The notes under the pieces: generated by a model | Told to the model about the DNA's origin: nothing | What the model saw: the letters and a program-made list of their open reading frames with translations, nothing else | Database searches by the model: none | Program-made: the position numbers and the translations under genes | IMG/VR virus record: IMGVR_UViG_3300002143_000079 | Coordinates: 1 to 64,000 of that record | From: a virus | Direction: 5' to 3' (one strand) | Length of the DNA: 64,000 bases | Shown here: piece by piece, positions 8,389-15,476 of the stretch | Position numbering within the stretch: position 1 is the first letter of the stretch | Layout: the number at the start of each line of letters is the position of its first letter

Positions 8389-9021
8389 TTAGTTAGCAAT
8401 TTGTTTTTCAAGAGGGGTTGTAGGAGCTACTGGCGCTACTGGAGCTACGGCTGTTGGAACAGCAGGTTGCGATACACCAGCTTGTGTAGCATTCGACATA
8501 ATTTTTAATGGAATGGCTGTATTTACAAAAAATTGTTTATCCTTTTCTTGACGACCAGATTCAGCCCCATGTAAAATCAACTTATAATCGTCTTTACCAT
8601 AATAATCTTCCAAAGTGACTGCATCCACTCTTACATTATACATTTTTTCAGCTTGACCATATCCTTTACTAGCCTGTGCCTGAACATTTTTACCCGCTAA
8701 TTTCTGTGTTAAATTTTGACGAAATTTTTGTTCCAATGAAGATTCGGTTGACGCCATTGCTTGTTTTAAAGATTGTACATCTTTGGACGCATCGTATGAA
8801 GCTTCTTCATTTAATTTCTCATATTCCTCTTCGACCGTTTCATCAATGTCTTTTACGGGTTTATAACCCAACTTTTCACTACCTTTAGTTGCCGCGTTTT
8901 TACCTGCACCTTTACGACTAAACGCAAATGGTGTCTGATAACCAGCCACTGAACCAGTGGAGGTCATTTCTTTCAAGATTTCACTAACAATCTTTTTTAT
9001 TGCTGATTTAATGTCCTTCAT
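8389..9021 (-). CDS. Conserved head-cluster protein, possible prohead core component
   Basis: 210 residues with an N-terminal amphipathic helix (KDIKSAIKKIVSEILKEM), then TSTGSVAGYQTPFAFS, a signature I associate with head-cluster proteins of T4-like phages. A helical centre and an Ala/Pro/Val-rich tail follow. It lies directly between the 288-aa gene and the protease with 1-nt gaps. A structural or core role is inferred from position only. Confidence 0.65.
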   Translation of the reverse strand: MKDIKSAIKKIVSEILKEMTSTGSVAGYQTPFAFSRKGAGKNAATKGSEKLGYKPVKDIDETVEEEYEKLNEEASYDASKDVQSLKQAMASTESSLEQKFRQNLTQKLAGKNVQAQASKGYGQAEKMYNVRVDAVTLEDYYGKDDYKLILHGAESGRQEKDKQFFVNTAIPLKIMSNATQAGVSQPAVPTAVAPVAPVAPTTPLEKQIAN

Positions 9022-9022
9022 A

Positions 9023-9889
9023 TTATTTCAATCCGGCTTTGATTTCTTTAATCAATTCATATGAGAGTAACAACAACATGACGTGATTATCTTTAACACC
9101 CTTACTCAAATTTATCTTATTTAACTGATTATTTACTTCGTTAATTTTGATGCGGATAATTTGTGAATCAATATTTGGAGATAAATCTTCCAATTCTTTT
9201 TGAATTTTACTCTTTTCTTCCGCAATAAATGTAGAAATATGTGTTGTGTTAGACACTCCGTTGATATATTCCTTCAACATTCTCTTCTGACTTGAATCTA
9301 AGGAGTTGTATTTACTGTTGAGTTTTTCAACCAAGAATTTATATGCCAATAAACGAACTTCTTCACTTTCCTTTCTGTAATACTCCAACAATTCATCGTC
9401 TTTAACCTGATTATCCTTCTTATTGACAACTAAATTTTCCAATAAGAAGGATTTGGCTTTAACTACATCTTCAATTCTAAAACTGTTTGATTCGATGTGA
9501 TTTTCAAATACTTTGTAGATAGATGCGTGAACTTTATAATTTTTAATACTCGATTTTAGAAATGCGTCGATGGGATATGTTTCCTTAATTTCCTTGATTA
9601 AATCGTATTTTTCCTGATTGAGTTGTTTGGTATTAAGGGATTCCCTCGTTTTTAACACCACCGAAAGTGATTGTTCCGCTTTAGACTCAGTAAGAAACTG
9701 TTCATTGACGAGGAAGTTGTATAACTGCCACTCCTTCCCAAGCTGTTTGCTTTCTTTAAAATACTTGAATAGAATATCTTTAGCTTTCGACTCGTTTTTA
9801 CCCGCCAAAATGTCGGCGGTCACTTGTCTCGCTAATAATTCAAATAATATTCCCGTATTTTTGAATTTCGAATGTTTAGACTTATGCAT
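9023..9889 (-). CDS. Conserved portal-adjacent helical protein
   Basis: An almost entirely alpha-helical 288-residue protein that opens with KFKNTGILFELLARQVTADI, a segment conserved in proteins next to the portal gene in many environmental T4-like phages. The rest is Lys/Glu/Leu-rich. Its function is not known to me; a role in prohead assembly is suggested by its place between gp20 and gp21. A TATTTAT element lies about 21 nt upstream, and an AAGG sequence 13-17 nt before the ATG could serve as a ribosome-binding site. Confidence 0.7.
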   Translation of the reverse strand: MHKSKHSKFKNTGILFELLARQVTADILAGKNESKAKDILFKYFKESKQLGKEWQLYNFLVNEQFLTESKAEQSLSVVLKTRESLNTKQLNQEKYDLIKEIKETYPIDAFLKSSIKNYKVHASIYKVFENHIESNSFRIEDVVKAKSFLLENLVVNKKDNQVKDDELLEYYRKESEEVRLLAYKFLVEKLNSKYNSLDSSQKRMLKEYINGVSNTTHISTFIAEEKSKIQKELEDLSPNIDSQIIRIKINEVNNQLNKINLSKGVKDNHVMLLLLSYELIKEIKAGLK

Positions 9890-9910
9890 ATATCTAATTT
9901 ACCTTAATTT

Positions 9911-9917
9911 ATAAATA
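9911..9917 (-). promoter_or_regulatory. TATTTAT element
   Basis: About 21 nt before the ATG at 9889, in the gap that follows the portal gene. Confidence 0.4.
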
Positions 9918-9956
9918 TTGTGTTTTTTTGTTAAAATTCTATATTTTGTAATATAT

Positions 9957-11951
9957 TTAATTCTTATCGTCGGAAATGATGTTAGTTTCATCTAACATTG
10001 ACTTGGTGTTTCCACTTTCCGTTATCAATTCCGTCTTAACGTTCCGGTTTAAATGAGATGATAAACTACTCAAATTAATCGACTCAAATCCCAATGGTGA
10101 GTTATTTTTGAATTTATGACGAATTGGATTTTTTCGATAATCGGCTCTATTTTCCAACCGACCAAGTGGATCTTCTCCGAAAGGATAATCACGAGCATTT
10201 TTCTTACCCTTTTGCGACGGTCTAACATAAGTTTTTTCAGCCAACGGCGTTCCCCCTAAATCCTTAGCGCCTGGTTCTGGTTTGACTTTACCGGTATTAG
10301 CTCCTGCCTCATCGCCAGGTTCCCCCCCCGGTTCACCTTCACCCTCTGGTCCCGGTTCACCAGTGTCTTCCTCCCCATCTTTATCGGTAGGAGTGTATCC
10401 AGCCCCACCACCGCCGCCTCCAAGAGGTTCCAAGTTACCACCTCCATCAACTTTTTGCATCGAAACTGCTGGATCATTACCTTCCTCTTCAATTTGTGCA
10501 AATCTCCAATTTTGTTTAGCATCTTCAACCACTTCACTCTTGGTATCCAATACATCTTCATCGGACATATTAAATACATGTGCATATATCCACTTCTTAG
10601 AGAAGAGTTTATTTTCCATCATATCCTTAGCAACACCAACTTTAGCACCCCAAATATCCACTTTTTCTTTCTCGAAGATAGTTGATGGATTGGTCAATTC
10701 TAGTCTAAAATCTACCAAATTCTCATCGGTATATCCCTGTGAATATAAATGAACGATACCAATTTTTGTTAATTCACTGACAAGAATTTTTTGAATACGT
10801 GCGATAGTTCTTGCAAAACGAATGTCTTCCGCAGCCAATGTTGCTTTACCACTCAAATCTTCTTCATATCCCAAGAAGGCTTTCGGAATTTTCAACGCAG
10901 CCATCATTTTGTTTCTCAAATATTCGATGTCATCAATACCCGTAAATTCCATACCGGATAACGGTTGAATATCTGTTCCACTATCACTACCACGAACCGG
11001 TAGATAGAAATCCTCCACCATGTTCTGCATATTAAATCGAAGGTTATAATCACCCGTCTGTTCATCAATATATGGAACTTTCTTCAACTTACTAATGGTT
11101 CGTTCCATAAAATTATCAATTTCGGATGGAGGTATATTTCCGATATCAATTTTAAATACCCGTTTATCCGGTGCACGCATGATACGATGAATTAACATAG
11201 CATCTTCCATCAGACTCAACTGTTTCCAAACACGACGGCCACCTTCAATCATTGATTTACCATAAGGAAGGAAATTACTATCACTTATCAATCTAAAATG
11301 TGCAACTTGATAATTTTCCAATTCTTCCATGACACCCGATTCAAAACTAACTTGATACTTCACGTAGTTTTTATTCATTGGATCACTATTTTCAACTCGA
11401 CTAACATTATAAGCCGATAGTGGTTCGACCAAATAAACACCATATTCCGGGGAGATATACATTTTCAAGTAGAAGTCGCCGTATTTACACATATTACGTG
11501 TCCAACTCCATAGATTGAATTCGATATTCAAAATGTCATAGTAAAGATTTTCGAGAATCTTCTTAATATTATTATCGTCGGCCTTTATATTCAGAATAAA
11601 TCCCATTTCATTTTGTGTGAGACATTCATCCGCGTAAATATCCAACGCAGATGCAATGATTGGATCCATATCCATTGTATCATAATCTCGGAATAATTCG
11701 ATTCGAGAAGCTTGATATGCAAGAGTGAAATCTCTACTATACTGACCGTAACCAGATGTTCTTACTCGATTAAATCTATCACGCAATGTATTTCTATCCG
11801 TCGCATACTGAACGTGGTCGGTATCTTTTATCTTCAACATTTTACCACCGACATTACGGACTATGACATCTGTGGAAAAAAGTCTTTTCAATCTCGCATA
11901 AAGACTTTTTGATTTTAAATCTATTGGTTTATCGTTGTTGTTATTCTCCAT
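9957..11951 (-). CDS. 20: Portal vertex protein, gp20-like
   Basis: A 664-residue portal protein. Conserved T4-type segments include DMDPIIASALDIYADECLT, NLWSWTRNMCKYGDFY, HFRLISDSNFLPYGKSM, and KIPKAFLGYEEDLSGKATL near residue 360. These build the wing, stem and crown of the dodecameric channel to which the terminase docks. The C-terminal 150 residues are unusual: a Gly/Glu/Pro-rich low-complexity stretch (about residues 505-560, with a run of seven glycines) followed by a basic tail. It lies 30 nt downstream of the C-terminal terminase gene. Confidence 0.93.
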   Translation of the reverse strand: MENNNNDKPIDLKSKSLYARLKRLFSTDVIVRNVGGKMLKIKDTDHVQYATDRNTLRDRFNRVRTSGYGQYSRDFTLAYQASRIELFRDYDTMDMDPIIASALDIYADECLTQNEMGFILNIKADDNNIKKILENLYYDILNIEFNLWSWTRNMCKYGDFYLKMYISPEYGVYLVEPLSAYNVSRVENSDPMNKNYVKYQVSFESGVMEELENYQVAHFRLISDSNFLPYGKSMIEGGRRVWKQLSLMEDAMLIHRIMRAPDKRVFKIDIGNIPPSEIDNFMERTISKLKKVPYIDEQTGDYNLRFNMQNMVEDFYLPVRGSDSGTDIQPLSGMEFTGIDDIEYLRNKMMAALKIPKAFLGYEEDLSGKATLAAEDIRFARTIARIQKILVSELTKIGIVHLYSQGYTDENLVDFRLELTNPSTIFEKEKVDIWGAKVGVAKDMMENKLFSKKWIYAHVFNMSDEDVLDTKSEVVEDAKQNWRFAQIEEEGNDPAVSMQKVDGGGNLEPLGGGGGGAGYTPTDKDGEEDTGEPGPEGEGEPGGEPGDEAGANTGKVKPEPGAKDLGGTPLAEKTYVRPSQKGKKNARDYPFGEDPLGRLENRADYRKNPIRHKFKNNSPLGFESINLSSLSSHLNRNVKTELITESGNTKSMLDETNIISDDKN

Positions 11952-11981
11952 AAAATATATGATATATATAGTGATTGTGTA

Positions 11982-13184
11982 TTATAACAACCACTTTAGA
12001 TCTTCTCTTTCTCTATTTGGATTTGTTAATGAACTACCGGCTGATGAAGGCATGCTCCAATAATCATGAGATTTCTTTGTTTGGGATGTATAAATAACCT
12101 CGGTATCACCTGTTTTACTAATACCTCCGATTAATGATTTAACATACTCCCCGGATTCAGATTTGAGTCTAAGTGCTGTATCTCTTACCCATAATCCCAT
12201 ACCCAATGAAGTAACTAAATCGTCATTATATCCAGTCATTGCTTGTGCTTTTCCATTATTCCAGATGAAGACGGATAATTCTTCATATAATCGAATCGAG
12301 TTTGTAATAACACTACGTTCTCTGAAATAATCTTCCAATTTCGAAATTATAAGTGGTCTGGTTTTGGTGGTTGTGGTGAAACCCGGAACCATGTTTCTCT
12401 CAATTCGATGATGTTTGTTAGTTAATTGTTTTTCCAAATCGACGTAGTGTAAATCGGCACTACTATAAAATGTATTTGGATACTGTGAATCAATAACCTG
12501 TTGTAGAGTTGCCCATCCGATGTTGTTATTTTCCACGACCAATATTGCTTTATTATACTCGACTGCCATACTGACGAGTAGATTTCCATAAGTCTTGGTA
12601 TCTACCGCACCTTTAAATTCCGCAACCTGTGTCAATGATTCCATTTCAAGAACGTGAAATGCGGAATAATCATCACCATCACCACGAGCAACGTCGGCGC
12701 AAATCAAATAATTCTTCGTATAATCTGGATATTCCCAAATCCATAGACTTTGGTTTGCAAATCGTTTTTCTATTGGGTCTTTAATTCTATTTTCTTTAAT
12801 CCATTTCAACGTATCGGTTTCCAATACGGTATGGCCAGTTGTTGTAAAATCACAATTATGTGAGACAATCCCATCGACGTAAAAAATATTCCCACCAGTA
12901 ACTTCTACTATATCATATAATAGTATTGAATCATTAATTTTTTCAATACATTTAACTGTAGTATATTTATTAAGTTGACGTGAATCTAAAATAGTGCCAA
13001 TTGATAATTCCGAACATTTTATTTCTTTTCCATTAGATATAAATGGGTGTGTGAGTGAACATTTGAGAACTGTTCCATCCGATAATGTCAATTTTACATG
13101 TTCGGATTTCTCCAACTTTCTAATTCCTTCAAAATGTTGAAATCCAGACGGCGTTTGTATTTCATATTTATTATTTTTAATCAT
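11982..13184 (-). CDS. 17: Terminase large subunit, C-terminal half with C-intein
   Basis: 400 residues from the ATG at 13184, which overlaps the stop of the homing endonuclease gene; a TTG 15 nt further up is possible but less likely. Residues 1-110 are the intein C-part: TPSGFQHFEGI, the block B motif SLTHPF, LLYDIVEV (block F) and the splice end VSHN. The +1 extein residue is Cys. Residues 111-400 are the packaging nuclease, with RNase H-type acidic residues in CADVARGDGDD, LVVENNN and GYNDDLV. After trans-splicing with the product of 13928-14770 the enzyme would be about 538 residues. Confidence 0.92.
   Translation of the reverse strand: MIKNNKYEIQTPSGFQHFEGIRKLEKSEHVKLTLSDGTVLKCSLTHPFISNGKEIKCSELSIGTILDSRQLNKYTTVKCIEKINDSILLYDIVEVTGGNIFYVDGIVSHNCDFTTTGHTVLETDTLKWIKENRIKDPIEKRFANQSLWIWEYPDYTKNYLICADVARGDGDDYSAFHVLEMESLTQVAEFKGAVDTKTYGNLLVSMAVEYNKAILVVENNNIGWATLQQVIDSQYPNTFYSSADLHYVDLEKQLTNKHHRIERNMVPGFTTTTKTRPLIISKLEDYFRERSVITNSIRLYEELSVFIWNNGKAQAMTGYNDDLVTSLGMGLWVRDTALRLKSESGEYVKSLIGGISKTGDTEVIYTSQTKKSHDYWSMPSSAGSSLTNPNREREDLKWLL
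12855..13184 (-). other. C-terminal fragment of an atypically split intein
   Basis: The first 110 codons of the downstream terminase gene. Block B (TxxH) and blocks F and G are all here, ending in His-Asn before Cys+1. The 32-residue N-part is on a separate gene, so the break lies between blocks A and B. Canonical split inteins break later, at the endonuclease insertion site. Confidence 0.9.
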
Positions 13185-13899
13185 ATTTAATCCGTACAAA
13201 TTTACATCCTAGAAAATTTTCTATCTCAACTTGTCTCTGTAAATCTTTGTTTTTTAGTTTTCCATTTTTAAAATGTCTCGGTTCATCAATCTCCAAAACA
13301 ACATTTTTTTCCTCATCATAAGCATCTAACCAATATCCTAAACTTGATAGAAACACTTCACCACCGTTTTCTGCGTGCCGAAAATTATATCCATTATCAC
13401 GTCCATATGATTCAATCAATTTAATTGCACTGCGATTATATCTAGGAACACATTTACCGGAACAATTTGATATATAATTTATGGCTGCAATTCTTTGTTT
13501 TTTCTTCGTTTCCGTAGAATGTGATTTACAAGTAACATGATATTCTGGACAATATCTACAATATGTGTTCCATGTATATCGTTTACCACATTTACATAGT
13601 AATTTCTGGACATCTGCATTTTTTTCTACTAAAAACAAAATACGATATTTGAAATTAAAATTTCCTTTGTATGATTTTTGACTTTTAAACGTTAATTCTA
13701 AAATAGAAGTCCATGTATATATTGATTTATACAAAATTGGATCAGATTTTATTAGAGTTCTGTTTTTTGCTTTACCAAACAAAGATTTATAAAAATTTTC
13801 ATGCTTTAATCTACTAACTGTCTCGGATAAAGAATAAAATTCATTAATAGAGTTCAATTCTAATTTTATATTATCCCAACCTAATTTAACATAATTCAT
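13177..13899 (-). CDS. Free-standing homing endonuclease, EDxHD (I-Bth0305I / Vsr-like) family
   Basis: A 240-residue protein encoded between the two terminase halves. The C-terminal catalytic region reads YWLDAYDEEKNVVLEIDEPR, then H and, about ten residues on, KDLQRQ. This gives the E-D-x-H-D arrangement of the Vsr-like family found in fractured phage genes. A Cys4 knuckle (CKCG about 20 residues before CRYC) and a basic N-terminal half probably recognise DNA. It would cut intein-less or unfractured terminase genes and drive spread of the cassette. It starts 28 nt after the upstream half's stop, with its own TATTTAT element, and overlaps the C-intein start. Confidence 0.85.
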   Translation of the reverse strand: MNYVKLGWDNIKLELNSINEFYSLSETVSRLKHENFYKSLFGKAKNRTLIKSDPILYKSIYTWTSILELTFKSQKSYKGNFNFKYRILFLVEKNADVQKLLCKCGKRYTWNTYCRYCPEYHVTCKSHSTETKKKQRIAAINYISNCSGKCVPRYNRSAIKLIESYGRDNGYNFRHAENGGEVFLSSLGYWLDAYDEEKNVVLEIDEPRHFKNGKLKNKDLQRQVEIENFLGCKFVRIKYD

Positions 13900-13917
13900 A
13901 CAGTCACATTCTTGCGT

Positions 13918-13924
13918 ATAAATA
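13918..13924 (-). promoter_or_regulatory. TATTTAT element before the homing endonuclease
   Basis: In the 28-nt gap after the N-terminal terminase gene, 18 nt before the endonuclease ATG. It could give the endonuclease and C-terminal terminase half their own late transcript. Confidence 0.45.
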
Positions 13925-13927
13925 GTG

Positions 13928-14770
13928 TTAATTTGATAAAGAGATGAATAATTCTTCCAATGTCATATAACTTACGACTTTGGTGTTTATATCTCGAACA
14001 CAAACTTTGGATTCTCCCCACAGACAATCACATTCTTGAGCCGAACCTTTTACACCGGACAATTCCGTTTGTTTATCTCGCCAGTGTTGATCTCTTTCTG
14101 GATGTAAATACCAAGGGAGGTTAATGGTATTGAATTCATTTTCATCTGCCGCTGCTTTCATCCACGTCTTATGAAAGAAATTACCAACACCGTTTGGAGT
14201 ACTGAGAATAATTGCTTTACCACCAGTAGATAGAGTGTATTGTGCGGACAACCAAATTTCTTCGATATTGTCAATGAAGGCTGCTTCGTCAATAATCAAC
14301 AATGAAAGTGCGGAAGAACGACCTGCATCACCGGATGATGAAACTGCTTTGATTTGAGAACCATTTTTTAATCGGAGGGAAAGCCGATTATCTTCAACAC
14401 ATTGTAATTTCAACCAAGAAGGTAGATTATTGTTTGCAAATCTTACCCGTGTAACAATTTCTTTCGACGTTTCTTGTTTGATACTGATACAGAGAATGTT
14501 TTTATCAGGATGGAAAATCATCATCCATAATGAGTATGCGGACGTCAGAGTGGTAATACCCATCTGACGTGATTTGAGAATAATGTTGTAATTATTATCG
14601 CATAATTCTCTCAACGCTTTTTCCTGAAATGGATAAAGTTCAAATGGAATTGTCCCCCGAAGCGGATGTTGAATTTTAACATACTTCTTCATGAAGTATA
14701 TTGGATCCACCAAACACCTAGAATACTCACTCTTAATTACATCTCGTAAATTAACTTTTGGGTCACTCAT
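13928..14770 (-). CDS. 17: Terminase large subunit, N-terminal half with N-intein
   Basis: 280 residues. Residues 1-248 are the packaging motor ATPase: a Walker A variant (LKSRQMGITT), Walker B with catalytic Glu (LLIIDEAAFI), and coupling motif ILSTPNG, ending SAQECD. Residues 249-280 are a 32-residue N-intein that starts CLWGESKVCVRD with Cys1 and ends at the stop. The protein lacks the nuclease domain, which is encoded 750 nt downstream. Its ATG overlaps the preceding zinc-knuckle gene by 8 nt. Activity requires protein trans-splicing with the other half. Confidence 0.92.
   Translation of the reverse strand: MSDPKVNLRDVIKSEYSRCLVDPIYFMKKYVKIQHPLRGTIPFELYPFQEKALRELCDNNYNIILKSRQMGITTLTSAYSLWMMIFHPDKNILCISIKQETSKEIVTRVRFANNNLPSWLKLQCVEDNRLSLRLKNGSQIKAVSSSGDAGRSSALSLLIIDEAAFIDNIEEIWLSAQYTLSTGGKAIILSTPNGVGNFFHKTWMKAAADENEFNTINLPWYLHPERDQHWRDKQTELSGVKGSAQECDCLWGESKVCVRDINTKVVSYMTLEELFISLSN
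13931..14026 (-). other. N-terminal fragment of the split intein, 32 residues
   Basis: It holds only block A (Cys1, then GESKVCVRD) and a short helix (MTLEELFISL). This is far shorter than the roughly 100-residue N-parts of DnaE-type split inteins, and close to the 25-residue N-part I recall for the AceL-TerL intein, also from a terminase. Confidence 0.9.
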
Positions 14771-15368
14771 ATTTCTTTAACTTTTCCAACTGTTCATCAA
14801 TCCGAACCAATGCATCCAAACATTCCTGATAATCACGTTTTGCATCTTCCAACACTTGACCTTTAGTTGTATCTTTCCAAACATCTTTACTACCATCTTC
14901 GTTTATATAAACGATGTCCTCGTTGGAGTTTTCGAGATATTTTATGGTATCTTCGAGTTTACCCTTCAAATCCAAACAAAATCCTTTTTGATTTTTGAAA
15001 ATTTTGACTTGTTCGTAGTGACGAAATTCACCATCACGTTTCAATTTGGTTTCAAATTTGATTAAACAATCGTAACATCTACCGCTTTTGTAAAAAACTC
15101 GATCATCGAGATAATTACCCCATTTAACATCCATTTGACAATCTTTACATCTCAATCTAACGTCATCTGGATTTATTTTTACACTCTTATTGACACGTTT
15201 TTTACGACCACCTTTGAAAATCCAAGACTTATTTTGTGCATCGGTCCAAGTTTCACCTTCTTTTCGTTTTTTAAAATCCGGCACCCAACCAACTTGTGTG
15301 AATGGTCGTTCGCCTGCCAAATATCCTTTTACGATTTCGATGTTGCTTTTGTTTTTTGCTCTTTTCAT
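14763..15368 (-). CDS. Zinc-knuckle protein preceding the terminase; possible small-subunit candidate
   Basis: 201 residues. A central Cys4 motif (CKDC and, about 27 residues on, CYDC) probably binds zinc. A basic N-terminal region (KGGRKKRVNKSVK) and a C-terminal coiled coil (LDALVRIDEQLEKLKKYE) flank it. It lies where phages usually encode the terminase small subunit and overlaps the large-subunit start by 8 nt. No sequence similarity to T4 gp16 can be seen by eye, so the packaging role is only a suggestion. Confidence 0.6.
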   Translation of the reverse strand: MKRAKNKSNIEIVKGYLAGERPFTQVGWVPDFKKRKEGETWTDAQNKSWIFKGGRKKRVNKSVKINPDDVRLRCKDCQMDVKWGNYLDDRVFYKSGRCYDCLIKFETKLKRDGEFRHYEQVKIFKNQKGFCLDLKGKLEDTIKYLENSNEDIVYINEDGSKDVWKDTTKGQVLEDAKRDYQECLDALVRIDEQLEKLKKYE

Positions 15369-15460
15369 ATTATATAACCATTTAACAAAGATATATACAT
15401 TTCGGTTTATTTGAAGTTTAATTTTAATTCGTAAATTTATCGAAAGTCTCTATTTTATAC

Positions 15461-15467
15461 ATAAATA
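15461..15467 (-). promoter_or_regulatory. TATTTAT element upstream of the packaging genes
   Basis: About 92 nt before the ATG at 15368, in the 108-nt gap between the 798-aa virion gene and the packaging genes. Confidence 0.4.
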
Positions 15468-15476
15468 GTCTCAAAA

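Noticed and set aside
10282-10752. 156-codon plus-strand frame rich in Pro and Ser
   Set aside because: Antisense of the Gly/Glu/Pro-rich portal linker; low complexity makes open antisense frames likely.
11982-14770. Group I intron instead of a split intein in the terminase gene
   Set aside because: Both flanking frames have their own stop and start and carry intein splice motifs as protein; the gaps are too short for an intron core.
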